Assembly (NCBI GenBank): GCA_035946955.1
Contig: DASYYE010000537.1
Location: 1 to 14,394 of the forward strand
Source of the DNA: DASYYE01 sp035946955
Lineage (GTDB): Bacteria; Actinomycetota; Actinomycetes; Streptosporangiales; Streptosporangiaceae
DNA length: 14,394 nucleotides
Reading direction: 5' to 3'
Made by a program: the position numbers and the translations under genes. Within the stretch, counting starts at the first letter, position 1. Each line of letters starts with the position of its first letter. Positions 5,950 through 14,066 of the stretch are shown piece after piece. Under the pieces are notes generated by a model. The model did no database searches. It saw nothing but the letters and a program-made list of their open reading frames with translations, and had not been told where the DNA came from.

Positions 5950-7182
5950 ATGGCTTCCCTGTCTTACCGCAGTGTTCTTACGCTGTCCGCATTCATCATC
6001 ACGGTCGGCGCGCCCATGGCCGTGGCGCTGCCTGCGCAGGCGGCCGGTCCCTGGTCGGCGCCTGTGCCGCTGCCCGCCGGAGCCGGGTTCTCGGAGAACC
6101 CCTCCGGTGCCCAACTCGTCGTCACAGGGACCGGCCCGCAGGTCAGTTCCAGCCCTGACGGCCTGACCTGGTCCACACCGGTCACCATCGGCCAGGGCGG
6201 CACCGGTGCCGTGACAGCGCTGGCCCCCCACGGCCAGGGGGTGACCGCCTGGGTCGCTGGCACCACGTCCGCGCCAGTGATCCAGGCCAGTGTCCGGCCC
6301 CCTGGCGGGACCTGGTCCTCCCCGGTCACCGTCGGCGGCGATGGCGCCTTCGCGCCGCTGATCGGCATCGACGCCGCTGGCGACGCGATCGTCACCTGGA
6401 AGGGATCCACCGGCACCATCAGCACCGGCCCGGTCTACGCCGCCAGCCTGCCAGCCGGGGGTAAGTGGACCGCTCCGGCGGAGCTGACCACGGCCGGCGG
6501 GCCGGTCCAGATGGCGGTCAACGCTGCCGGGCAGGTGGTCATCGCCTGGGGCGCCAAGGCGCACGCGGCCTGGGCTGACTCCGGCACCATCCTGGGAGGG
6601 TTCGCCGTGCCGGTGATGGTCGGCCCGTCCAGCTACGGCCACACCCTCACCAGCCCCAAAGTGGCACTCAACAGCGCCGGTAAGGCGGTCCTGGCCTGGG
6701 CTGGGCCGAACTCGGCCCTGGCCGCCACCCGGACGGCGTCCGGGCAATGGAGCGCCCCGGCCAGCCCGGCATGCGCCGACGCCTTCAGCGCCGCGGTCGA
6801 CGGGGCGGGTGATGCCATCGTGACCTGCGAAGAGGCCGTCCTGAATCCCCTGGGCCAGTACGTCACCTCCTATTACACAACCCGGCTCGCGGCCGGGAGC
6901 ACCACCTGGGGCACCCCGGTCCTGCTCACCGGTGACTTCCTCAGCGGCGGGTTCTACTCCGCGGCCGACGCTGCTGGCACCTTCGTCATCGCAGTCAAAG
7001 ACTCCACGGCCAAGTCACTGGTCACGTTCACCAGCGCGCCTGGTGCTGGCTTCGGCCCCGGAACCCCGCTCGGCGACCTCACCTCCAACATCACCAGCCT
7101 CAACCTCACCGTCCCCGGACGCGCCACCCTGGTGTGGGCCTCATCCGCGGGCGCTTCCGAAGCCACCGAGCCAGTCAGCTGA
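5950..7182 (+). CDS. Secreted protein with 'DAAGDAIVTW' beta repeats
   Basis: A 410-residue exported protein. Residues 1-32 are a signal peptide (YRSVLTLSAFIITVGAPM, ending ALPAQAA). The rest consists of repeats of about 45-50 residues, each with two marks. One is 'G-x-W-[ST]-x-P' (W35, W74, W122, W173, W267, W320). The other is '[DN]-x-[AG]-G-x-[AV]-[VI]-x-x-[WC]' at 93-101 (degenerate), 141-150, 191-200, 241-250, 284-293 and 340-349. Six to seven such units suggest a beta-propeller of a type common among actinomycete exported proteins, unrelated in motif to the WDG propeller at 2326-3399. No catalytic residues are evident; a ligand-binding role outside the cell is a guess. The start has GGGAGAG ending nine bases upstream; longer in-frame starts give no signal peptide. 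Confidence 0.8.
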   Translation: MASLSYRSVLTLSAFIITVGAPMAVALPAQAAGPWSAPVPLPAGAGFSENPSGAQLVVTGTGPQVSSSPDGLTWSTPVTIGQGGTGAVTALAPHGQGVTAWVAGTTSAPVIQASVRPPGGTWSSPVTVGGDGAFAPLIGIDAAGDAIVTWKGSTGTISTGPVYAASLPAGGKWTAPAELTTAGGPVQMAVNAAGQVVIAWGAKAHAAWADSGTILGGFAVPVMVGPSSYGHTLTSPKVALNSAGKAVLAWAGPNSALAATRTASGQWSAPASPACADAFSAAVDGAGDAIVTCEEAVLNPLGQYVTSYYTTRLAAGSTTWGTPVLLTGDFLSGGFYSAADAAGTFVIAVKDSTAKSLVTFTSAPGAGFGPGTPLGDLTSNITSLNLTVPGRATLVWASSAGASEATEPVS

Positions 7183-7205
7183 CCACCCGCGGGCACAGGC
7201 AGCAG

Positions 7206-7247
7206 GGGCCGCGGGCCCGATGTGGCAGATGCCAGCGAGCGGCTCGC
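7206..7247. terminator. Hairpins between convergent genes
   Basis: Two short perfect hairpins lie in the 82 bases between the plus-strand repeat-protein gene and the minus-strand bPH gene. They are GGGCC-GCG-GGCCC at 7206-7218 and GCGAGC-G-GCTCGC at 7235-7247. Both are symmetrical and could end transcription from either side. No T-run is present. Confidence 0.4.
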
Positions 7248-7264
7248 CCTGCTCGCCGGTATCT

Positions 7265-8152
7265 CTAGCGCGCGCGGAGCATTCCGAGCATGCTGCCGAT
7301 GGTCCGCGTGACCCGCTGGGCGCCTTTGCCGATCCAATACACCAACCCCGCAGGAAGCCGGAGCACGCCAACGACCAGTCCGCCAGCAAAACCGAGGGTG
7401 AGCAGGCCCGATAGGTAGGCCGCCCAGCGGGCGCCTTCCGGCGCGCTCGCTGCATGCCTGGTGAGCCAGCCGGGAGGGTTTTTCGCGTGGCGCGGGGGAT
7501 GCTCCAGGTCTGCCTGGGTCTTCCGGCGTACCGGGGGCTCAATGAGCCCCCGCTCGGCAAACGCCCGTTCTGTCATGCCACACGCACCGGGAGCCTTAGC
7601 GGACACCATGGCCTGTTCCAGCTCCTTGAGCACCTCCTGCGGCCGCGTGGTATCGATGACCCACTGCGTCACAGGATGCAGCCCGGAGAGGGAAATACTC
7701 TGGCCGCCGCCACGGCGGTTACGGACCCGCACGCTGGCCGGGTCGATCGCCGAATACGGCACCACATAGGGGGACTGCCTATCCCGCCTCATATCGATGA
7801 CCAAGCCCCAGCGGCATACCCGGAGCCTGGCAGTCCGGGCCGAGGAAAGGAACACAGGAAACACCGCAGCGGCCACGCTCGTGGCTGTCAGCAGGCTGAC
7901 CAGCTGGCCACCTGGCCAGCCACCCCCCATTATCACATGGCCCGCCGTCACCCCAAGGCTTATCACATAGGCGAAGGCAAAAGCCACGGCGACAAAAACA
8001 AATCGTTCCCGGGAGAACGTGAAACGGCCGTTGGAATACGAATACAGCACCTGCCCAGCATCGTCCGGCTGCCGCAACCATGCCAGTCCCGGCTCCGCGC
8101 CGGTCCCGGGCACTGGCTCACCGCGCCCGGGAGTGGCTGCCTGGCCGGTCAC
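7265..8152 (-). CDS. Membrane protein with bacterial PH-like domain
   Basis: A 295-residue membrane protein. Two helices at about 51-72 (Phe/Val/Ala-rich) and 81-103 are followed by a cytosolic domain (about 107-182) that reads like a bPH domain. That domain has strands RLRVCRWGLVID, SPYVVPYSAID, SVRVRNRR, SISLSG and TQWVIDTT, closed by the amphipathic helix PQEVLKELEQAM. The region 190-235 is basic and Pro-rich. A last hydrophobic segment lies at about 243-266, followed by a basic tail with an amphipathic GAQRVTRTIGSMLGML helix. bPH membrane proteins are common in Gram-positive bacteria, and most have no known role. The start is a GTG at 8150-8152 with only a weak AGG upstream, so it may begin a little later, near residue 25-35. 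Confidence 0.7.
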   Translation of the reverse strand: MTGQAATPGRGEPVPGTGAEPGLAWLRQPDDAGQVLYSYSNGRFTFSRERFVFVAVAFAFAYVISLGVTAGHVIMGGGWPGGQLVSLLTATSVAAAVFPVFLSSARTARLRVCRWGLVIDMRRDRQSPYVVPYSAIDPASVRVRNRRGGGQSISLSGLHPVTQWVIDTTRPQEVLKELEQAMVSAKAPGACGMTERAFAERGLIEPPVRRKTQADLEHPPRHAKNPPGWLTRHAASAPEGARWAAYLSGLLTLGFAGGLVVGVLRLPAGLVYWIGKGAQRVTRTIGSMLGMLRAR

Positions 8153-8388
8153 CGCAGAGCCTGCCCTGTCCAGCTTCCGCAGGCAGGCGTACTACGCCAC
8201 GGACCGGCCAGAGTACACGCGGTGAACCCGGCAACTCCACTGGCCATGGTCAGCATCACCCACCCCTGCAAGTGCCAGCCCAACCCGGTCCTCTATCGTG
8301 CCAGCCCTCACTCGGGACAGGCCGCAGATCCGGCACCCGGACCCATGGCCTACGGATGCGGGCCTGGCTGGGTAGGGCTAGCTGCGGC

Positions 8389-9087
8389 TCACCGGGCGGG
8401 GAGGCTGATCAGAGTCTTGCCGCCTGCCGTGAGGGCGAAGCCGCGCATGCTCGCAGGCTGAAGCGGCACCGATCCGGGATACCAGCCAGGCGGGCTGCCG
8501 GCCGTGATGATCCACCCGCCAGCGTCGGCGTCCTGCCCACGCGGGCCGACGACCACCAGCTCGCAGCGTGTCCCTTTGGGGATGCCGGTGACCTGCACCT
8601 CCAGCCGCGTGCCCCAAGGCTGAGAGGCGTACCGGACCGCCGCCCAGACCCCGGTCGCCGTACTGGAACCGGTGACGGTCGCACTCCACCGCGGACCCGC
8701 CATTGCGGCAGGGCGGGCGGCGGGCGCCTGGGACGCCTGCAGGCCTGTGGCAGTAGCCAGGCCGACCACCAGCGCGCCGGCCAGTGCGGCGATCAGCCGA
8801 CGGCGTTCGCGGATCCTGGTCACCCGCCTGAGGAGCACGTCCAGCACATGGCCAGGCAACGACTCGCTGGTGTCGTGCAGCCAGGCGGTCGCCTCGTGGG
8901 GCGGAACCTTTGCGAGCAGGCCCGGCAGGCCGGCCAGCCCGGCGAGCCCGTCGCGGCAACTGGGGCAGGAGGCCAGATGCCGGTCGACCCGGGCACGGTC
9001 AGCAGGGCTGATCGCGCCGAGCACATACACGCCGAGTTCAGCGCGGATCAGCCCACACTCCCCCGCCGTGCCGCTCACGCCCGCCAT
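8389..9087 (-). CDS. Zinc-finger anti-sigma factor (zf-HC2 type), no sigma gene beside it
   Basis: A 232-residue single-pass membrane protein of the ZAS anti-sigma type. These proteins hold an ECF sigma factor inactive at the membrane until a signal arrives. Residues 1-60 form the sigma-binding helical domain with the H37-x3-C41-x2-C44 zinc motif (HLASCPSC) after the usual ELGVYVLGAIS...RVDRHL block; C11 is also present. A transmembrane helix spans about 98-117. The outer part (about 118-232) is rich in beta-forming residues with WSATV, VWAAVRYAS, RLEVQVTGIPKGTRCELVV and GWIITAG, resembling extracytoplasmic domains of related anti-sigma factors. Usually the sigma gene overlaps the start of this gene. 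Here the 311 bases upstream contain no sigma factor, so the partner is elsewhere or lost. Its stop is 236 bases from the next gene downstream. Confidence 0.85.
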   Translation of the reverse strand: MAGVSGTAGECGLIRAELGVYVLGAISPADRARVDRHLASCPSCRDGLAGLAGLPGLLAKVPPHEATAWLHDTSESLPGHVLDVLLRRVTRIRERRRLIAALAGALVVGLATATGLQASQAPAARPAAMAGPRWSATVTGSSTATGVWAAVRYASQPWGTRLEVQVTGIPKGTRCELVVVGPRGQDADAGGWIITAGSPPGWYPGSVPLQPASMRGFALTAGGKTLISLPAR

Positions 9088-9398
9088 CCTGGCGGCGGTG
9101 TCCTATGCTGCGCCCGCCCAGCCAACCCCGACGCCGGACAGCCAGATCCACCAAGCCGTACACGGCGGAAACGAGTAGGCGGCAGGTCAGGGAACGCCGA
9201 CCGTGGTCCCTGGCGGGCCGAAATCAGCCCTGCCATACCGGTAACACGCCTAGCCGGCGCCTATCGGTTCACACTGGCCGCTCTCCGGGGCCGCCGCCCG
9301 GCTTGGGCTCCGGGGCGGCGAAAGGGAGTAGCCCCTCGCTGGAATGCCGGCATGCTTGCGCTGCCCCACCCTCGGCTGGCGTCTATTGCTGGATGGTT
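9088..9398. other. Gene-free gap between anti-sigma and APH-like genes
   Basis: 311 bases with no believable coding region. The three minus-strand frames upstream of the anti-sigma start were read by eye for about 90 bases and show no sigma-70 region 4. The gap contains a strong hairpin at 9292-9320 (listed separately) and a smaller CAGGGA/TCCCTG repeat (9188-9193, 9207-9212). The anti-sigma promoter should lie near its right-hand limit on this map, but no clear -35/-10 pair is seen. Confidence 0.6.
9292..9320 (-). terminator. GC hairpin downstream of the APH-like gene
   Basis: CGCCGCCCGG (9292-9301) pairs with CCGGGGCGGCG (9310-9320), leaving one bulged G and an eight-base loop. It lies about 80 bases past the stop of the minus-strand APH-like gene, a suitable place to end the exporter operon transcript. 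No T-run follows on the minus strand. Confidence 0.4.
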
Positions 9399-10322
9399 CT
9401 AAGCGGCCCTGCGCAGTTCCTGGATCCTGGCCGCAGCCGACTGCGGATCCTGCTTCCCGCGCACGACTTGCCCGAGCTCAGCCATGATCATGCAAGTGGA
9501 GACGACGTCTTCGAAACCATCGGGGAGCGGCGCGGTGGCCTGGTATCCGGCCAGCAGGTCCGCCAGGTCCGTGGGCTGGCGCCAGGGGCGGAGGTCGAGG
9601 GCGGGGTGGCTTCGGTAGGCGTCGCCGAAGTCGATGAGGCCGGTGAAGTGCCCGGTTGACGGGTCGACGAAGACGTGTTCGGGGCCTGGGTTGGAGTGCA
9701 GGGCAACGGGCTCGCTGCTGGCGGGGAGCCGGGCGGTCAGGCGGGATGCAAGCTGCCGGATGTCAAGGTCGCCTTGCCATGTCGTGTCGCCCGTGAGTGC
9801 GTCGGCCAGCCTTTCGAAAGTGTCGCTGAACCGCTGCCTGATGTCAGCGGGCTTGTCGTCGCCTGGGACCAGTTCGCTGGCGCGCAGCCGTGTCTGGTCT
9901 ATCTGGTGTATGGACCGCAGGACTGCGCCGAGGGTGCGGAGCAGTGGGGACCTCTGAGGTGTGTCTAGGTTGACGTGCTGTGATGCGACTCCTGGGATGC
10001 GGGTCAGGCAGAGGTACTCGATGCCTTCGACGTGGCCGTATCCGAGGATCTTGGGTACCGGGAACTCGCCTGCGCGGTCCAGTTCCTGCAGGAACAGGGC
10101 CTCCTTGGCCAGGCTGGTCCTGGGACGGAGCCGGTGAGGGCGCTGGGTCTTGAGGACAACGCTGCCGGCGAGCATGTAGGCGCGAGCCTCTCCGCCCGAT
10201 TCGTCTACTTCCAGCAGCGGCCCGGCGCCGGGGACATGCCTAGCGGCTGCTGCGACCACAGCCTTCTCGCTGAGCACCGGGTCCGGCGCGTTGGGCTGCA
10301 GGTAGGTGTCACGGAAGACCAC
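9399..10322 (-). CDS. APH-fold phosphotransferase-like protein, catalytic Asp missing
   Basis: A 307-residue cytoplasmic protein of the aminoglycoside-phosphotransferase/choline-kinase fold. The N-lobe has K58 (SVVLKTQRP, ATP-contacting lysine) and E74 (LAKEALFLQELD). The hinge region is EYLCLTRIPG. The C-lobe has the catalytic loop at 209-216 and the Mg2+ motif I230-D231-F-G-D with the following HPALDL. The catalytic loop reads H-S-N-P-G-P-E-H. The usual form is H-G-D-x-x-x-x-N, or H-G-D-x-G-P-E-H in a common actinobacterial branch, so N211 replaces the catalytic base Asp. One base change (GAC to AAC, bases 9690-9692) would explain it. Activity is therefore doubtful, and a pseudokinase or binding role is possible. 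The GTG start has AGAAGGA six bases upstream. It is the last gene of the exporter operon, 24 bases after exporter half B. Confidence 0.8.
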   Translation of the reverse strand: MVFRDTYLQPNAPDPVLSEKAVVAAAARHVPGAGPLLEVDESGGEARAYMLAGSVVLKTQRPHRLRPRTSLAKEALFLQELDRAGEFPVPKILGYGHVEGIEYLCLTRIPGVASQHVNLDTPQRSPLLRTLGAVLRSIHQIDQTRLRASELVPGDDKPADIRQRFSDTFERLADALTGDTTWQGDLDIRQLASRLTARLPASSEPVALHSNPGPEHVFVDPSTGHFTGLIDFGDAYRSHPALDLRPWRQPTDLADLLAGYQATAPLPDGFEDVVSTCMIMAELGQVVRGKQDPQSAAARIQELRRAA

Positions 10323-10346
10323 GTCAGATCCTTCTTTCCGGTGCGG

Positions 10347-12161
10347 TTACGTGAGGCCGGGCCCGCTGTCAGGCTCTGTGTCGTTCCGCCAGTCCCAGCC
10401 CGCGGATTCGAGTTCAGCGAGTCTGGCAAAACGTCCGCCATGTGCCAGGAGTGCTGACGGGGTTCCCTGTTCCACGATCTGGCCGTGTTCCATGACTACG
10501 ACCCGGTCGGCCTCTTTGGCGGTGGAGATCCGGTGTGCCACGGTCAGCACAGCGCAGCCGTCGCGCATGGCTGTTGTGCGCAGTGCCGCCCGGAACCGCG
10601 CGTCGCTTGCTCCGTCGATGGACGCGGTTGCCTCGTCCAGCAGCAGCACGGCTGGTCCGGGGGTAATCGCCCTGGCAAGCGCGAGCAACTGCCGCTGCCC
10701 GGCCGAGAGCATGAGGCCGCCGCCGCGGCCTCCGCCGGCGAGCTGCGTGTCCAGACCCGCTGGGAGCTGCCGGAAGACACCGTCGATCCCGGCAACGGAC
10801 AGGGCATGCCAGAGCAGTCTATCGGCGGTTGACGCGTCGAAGAGGGTGAGGTTGTCTCTCACGCTGCCGCTGAACAGCTGGAGGTTCTGCGGCACCACAC
10901 CGATCGTCGCGCGGCGGTCATCGCTGCTTAGTGTGCGCGGGTCGACGCCGTCGACCCGGACAGACCCCGCTAGCGGCGGGTAGAGTCCGCCCACTACTGA
11001 GACGAGTGTGGACTTTCCGGCGCCGGTCCGTCCGACGACAGCCACCTGCTCGCCTGGCTCGACCGACAGGAAAACCCCGCTGAGGACTGGCTGCCCGTTC
11101 TGGTATGCGTAACTGAGATCGCTCACCCGGATGCCTGAGCGTGGCTTGGCTGGGCTTGCAGCAGCGGGCGGCTGTTCCGGTTCGAGGTCGAGCACTGCGA
11201 AGACCCGCTCGGCCCCGGCGATGGACGCCTGCACTGTCTGCCATTCGTCGCCGAGCGCGATGATCGGTGCGAAGAAGTTCTGGAACAACAGGATGAATGC
11301 CACCAGGGTGCCGAGGTCCGCCCCGGCGCTGACGAGCGTGCGCCCGGCTCCGGCCCAGATCAGGGCGGCGATGACCACCGACGACAGCAGTCCGGTCACC
11401 GGCGCGAAGTAAGCGTTGTACTTGACTGAGCTGCGTTGCGCCAGCAGCGTCCGGTGCAGCGTGGCGCGGAACCGGTCGATGAAGACGCTCTCGCGGCCGA
11501 AGACCCGCAAGGTCTCGACAGCCCCGACATCTTCTGCCAGTTCGACGTTGATATTGCCGATGGCGACCCGGGTGGCCCGCTCAGCAGCGCGGACACGTAC
11601 CTGCAGGTAGCGGGTGATGATGACGAGAGGAGGAAGCGCGAGGACTGCGACCAGGCTGAGCGGCGGGCTGAGCACCACCATGGCGACGGCGGTCGTGATG
11701 AGTGGGACCATCTGGCCGATCAGCGTCACGATCCCATCGGTGAACAGTTCGTCGACTGTCTCGACGTCTGCGGTGGACCGGCTTATGACGTCGCCGACCG
11801 CGGTCTGGTCGAAGTACGTCGCCGGGAGCGTCATGACGTGCTCGAACAGGCGGACCCGCATCGCCGCGATTGCAGACTGCGAGACCCTGGCCGCGATATA
11901 GGAGTACGCGAACGTCAGAAGTCCGTCCACCCCGATGGCAGCGACATAGAAGACCCCGGCGATGAGCAGCCCGGCGCTGCGGTGGGGCACCAGGTTGTGA
12001 TTGGTGACATAACCGACGACCAGGGGTGGGACCAGCTCGGCCAGAGCGGACGCGACAATCGTGACGGCGACGACGGAAAGGGAGCGCCTCCAGGGGCTGA
12101 CCAGGGAGGCGGTCTTCCGCCACAGGCCGGGCCGGGTCGCGGTGTGGGTGGCCGCTGTCAT
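10347..12161 (-). CDS. ABC exporter half B (canonical Walker B, LSAGQ signature)
   Basis: A 604-residue type-I (ABCB-like) half-transporter: six membrane helices in about residues 25-310, then a nucleotide-binding domain (about 344-590). Visible motifs are Walker A G377-RTGAGKST385, Q-loop VPQNLQLFSGSVRDN (about 423-437), signature L485-SAGQ489, Walker B V505-LLLDE510 with catalytic E510, D-loop ASID, and H543 in VAHRIS. The LSAGQ signature departs from LSGGQ. Together with the Asp in half A this places the weak ATP site at A-Walker/B-signature and the active site at B-Walker/A-signature. Its ATG overlaps the stop of half A by ATGA, so translation is coupled and the two should assemble as a heterodimer. 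Substrate unknown: drugs, peptides or lipids are typical of the family. Confidence 0.93.
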   Translation of the reverse strand: MTAATHTATRPGLWRKTASLVSPWRRSLSVVAVTIVASALAELVPPLVVGYVTNHNLVPHRSAGLLIAGVFYVAAIGVDGLLTFAYSYIAARVSQSAIAAMRVRLFEHVMTLPATYFDQTAVGDVISRSTADVETVDELFTDGIVTLIGQMVPLITTAVAMVVLSPPLSLVAVLALPPLVIITRYLQVRVRAAERATRVAIGNINVELAEDVGAVETLRVFGRESVFIDRFRATLHRTLLAQRSSVKYNAYFAPVTGLLSSVVIAALIWAGAGRTLVSAGADLGTLVAFILLFQNFFAPIIALGDEWQTVQASIAGAERVFAVLDLEPEQPPAAASPAKPRSGIRVSDLSYAYQNGQPVLSGVFLSVEPGEQVAVVGRTGAGKSTLVSVVGGLYPPLAGSVRVDGVDPRTLSSDDRRATIGVVPQNLQLFSGSVRDNLTLFDASTADRLLWHALSVAGIDGVFRQLPAGLDTQLAGGGRGGGLMLSAGQRQLLALARAITPGPAVLLLDEATASIDGASDARFRAALRTTAMRDGCAVLTVAHRISTAKEADRVVVMEHGQIVEQGTPSALLAHGGRFARLAELESAGWDWRNDTEPDSGPGLT

Positions 12162-14059
12162 GGCCCACCCGGGGAGCCTGTGGCTGAGGATTCCAGGTCC
12201 GCCTGAGCGCGGTAGATGCGGGCGTAGAGCCCGCCCTTCTCCAGCAGGCCGACATGGGTGCCGCGTTCTTCGACCGTGCCGTGGTCGAGGACGATGACTT
12301 CGTCGGCGCAGGGGAAGGCAGCCAGCCGGTGGGAGAGCAGCAGGACCGTGGGAGGCGGTGACTTCGTGCGCTGGGCAGGAGCGCGCAGCGCGGCGATGAT
12401 CGCCCGTTCCGTCTGGACGTCGACCGCGGAGAAGGGGTCATCGAGCACGAGCAGCGATGGCATTCCGCCAGCAGACAGTGCCCGGGCGATGGCGATGCGC
12501 TGCCGCTGCCCGCCGGATACCCGCACGCCGCCTTCGCCGATCTGGGTGCGCAGGCCCGCGGGCATCCGGTCGATGTCGTCGCGCAGCGAGGCCGTCTGGA
12601 TGGCCGGTTCGATGACAGGGTCGTCGCGGTCGGGGGTGTAGGGCCTCGGGTACAGGAGCACATTCTCAGCCACGGTGCCCGAGAACAGGTCGGGTTCCTG
12701 CGCCACGTAGCCGACGTAGGAGGCCCGCTGCGTGGGGGGCAGGTCTGCGACAGGTGACCCGCCGAGGAGGATCTGCCCGCGGTCGGGTTCGTAGATCCCG
12801 GCCACCAGCTTCGCCAGTGCGCTCTTGCCCGAGCCCACTGGCCCCGTCACGGCGACCAGCCGTCCCTGCGGGACATCGATATCGATCTCGTGCAGGGTCT
12901 GCGTGGCGGAGCCGGGATACCGGAACCATACGCCGCGGACCGACAGCGCGGCCGGGGCGTGACCTGCGCGGTCCGGCTCCGGACTCACAGGTCTGTTCCC
13001 GGCGACATGTGCCGAGTGCAACGATGACCAGCGCGGCTCCGCCGCGACAGACAACGGCGGCGCCAGGAGGTCGCGGAGCCGGGCATACGCGGCGCCCGCG
13101 GCCTGGACACGGTTGGCCATCTGCGGGATGCGGGGCGCACGCACGACGAACCGCACGAAAAGCGCCAGGAAGGCGACAAGGCCACCGACCGTGAGAGCAC
13201 CAGCAGTCACACGCCTGCCGCCCAGCCAGATGATGAAGAACGCACCAGCGCTCAGCAAGGTGGTGTACAGCGCTGCCAGCCCCTGGCCGACCCGGATCGC
13301 GCTCAGCTCGGCAGCTGCCTGCCGGTGGGCAAGAGCCCGGATGCGGTCAGCCGCCACCTGGGTCCTGCCGGAAAGGCGAAGCAGCCGGAACCCGGTCAAC
13401 TGCTCGTGCAGCGCGGCGGTGAGGTCGGCGTCGGCCTGCCTGGCCCGAGTGGTACGAGCGGCGACAACCCGGCCGGCCAGCTTGGCGATCAGCAGCGCCA
13501 CCGGCACCGGCACCAGCGCCACTACCGCAAGCCCGGGGGCGTAGATGAACATCGTCACCATCAAGGACACCGAGAACAGCAGCGTGTCCCAGGTCTCCAC
13601 GATGACCTCGCCAACCCCCAGGCCAAGCACCTCGACGTCGCCCACTACCCGTGCCATGACGCCGCCTACAGGCATCGCCGCCAGGCGGTCCATTGGCCAG
13701 CCGAGAACGCCGCGCAGCGCGTCCGAGCGGACGCTGGCCAGAAAGCGGGCCCTTGCCAACCCCAGCCAGTACCGCTTGCCGATCCTTGGCACTTGCGTGG
13801 CGGCGGTTGCGGCGATGAACCCGGCCGCGGCCAGCGCGACATGCCAGCCGCCGGTCGTGCCCTTCTGGAACGCGAGCACGGTATTGACGGCCCGGCCGAG
13901 GAAGACCGCAGGAAGCACGATCGCGACGTTCATCAAGATCCCCGCCGCCGAACCGACCACCAGCAGCCCAGCGACTTGCCGGAAGTAGGGCCGCAGTTGC
14001 CAGAGGAACCATGAGCGGCGTCCAGCAAGGCTCCTGCCGGTGGCGGCGCGGCGGCTCAC
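12158..14059 (-). CDS. ABC exporter half A (degenerate Walker B Asp)
   Basis: A type-I ABC half-transporter of 633 residues from the GTG at 14057-14059, which lies seven bases after the chrA stop. A TTG at 14104 would add 15 residues but overlaps chrA and has no ribosome site. Six helices lie in about residues 30-310. The nucleotide-binding domain (about 370-615) has Walker A G406-PVGSGKS413, Q-loop VAQEPDLFSGTVAEN, a perfect-type signature V514-SGGQ518, Walker B ending LVLDD541, D-loop SAVD and H577 in LSHRL. D541 stands where exporters have the catalytic Glu, so ATP bound here is probably hydrolysed slowly or not at all, as in the degenerate half of heterodimers such as BmrCD and TM287/288. 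An additional Pro/His-rich stretch (about 335-370) links the membrane and ATP domains. It is coupled to half B by the ATGA overlap. Confidence 0.92.
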   Translation of the reverse strand: MSRRAATGRSLAGRRSWFLWQLRPYFRQVAGLLVVGSAAGILMNVAIVLPAVFLGRAVNTVLAFQKGTTGGWHVALAAAGFIAATAATQVPRIGKRYWLGLARARFLASVRSDALRGVLGWPMDRLAAMPVGGVMARVVGDVEVLGLGVGEVIVETWDTLLFSVSLMVTMFIYAPGLAVVALVPVPVALLIAKLAGRVVAARTTRARQADADLTAALHEQLTGFRLLRLSGRTQVAADRIRALAHRQAAAELSAIRVGQGLAALYTTLLSAGAFFIIWLGGRRVTAGALTVGGLVAFLALFVRFVVRAPRIPQMANRVQAAGAAYARLRDLLAPPLSVAAEPRWSSLHSAHVAGNRPVSPEPDRAGHAPAALSVRGVWFRYPGSATQTLHEIDIDVPQGRLVAVTGPVGSGKSALAKLVAGIYEPDRGQILLGGSPVADLPPTQRASYVGYVAQEPDLFSGTVAENVLLYPRPYTPDRDDPVIEPAIQTASLRDDIDRMPAGLRTQIGEGGVRVSGGQRQRIAIARALSAGGMPSLLVLDDPFSAVDVQTERAIIAALRAPAQRTKSPPPTVLLLSHRLAAFPCADEVIVLDHGTVEERGTHVGLLEKGGLYARIYRAQADLESSATGSPGGP

Positions 14060-14066
14060 GGCGAGG

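Noticed and set aside
5902..6747. Minus-strand open frame under the secreted repeat protein
   Set aside because: It is Gly/Arg/Asp-rich low-complexity sequence created by GC-biased third positions; the plus-strand frame has a signal peptide and repeats.
8080..9402. 440-codon plus-strand open frame across the anti-sigma gene
   Set aside because: It has Arg/Pro/Gly-rich sequence without motifs and lies antisense to a recognisable zf-HC2 anti-sigma factor and across an intergenic gap.
11436..12206. Plus-strand open frame opposite exporter half B
   Set aside because: It is antisense to a well-defined membrane domain; the composition (Asp/Arg/Gly) is typical of a mirrored coding strand.
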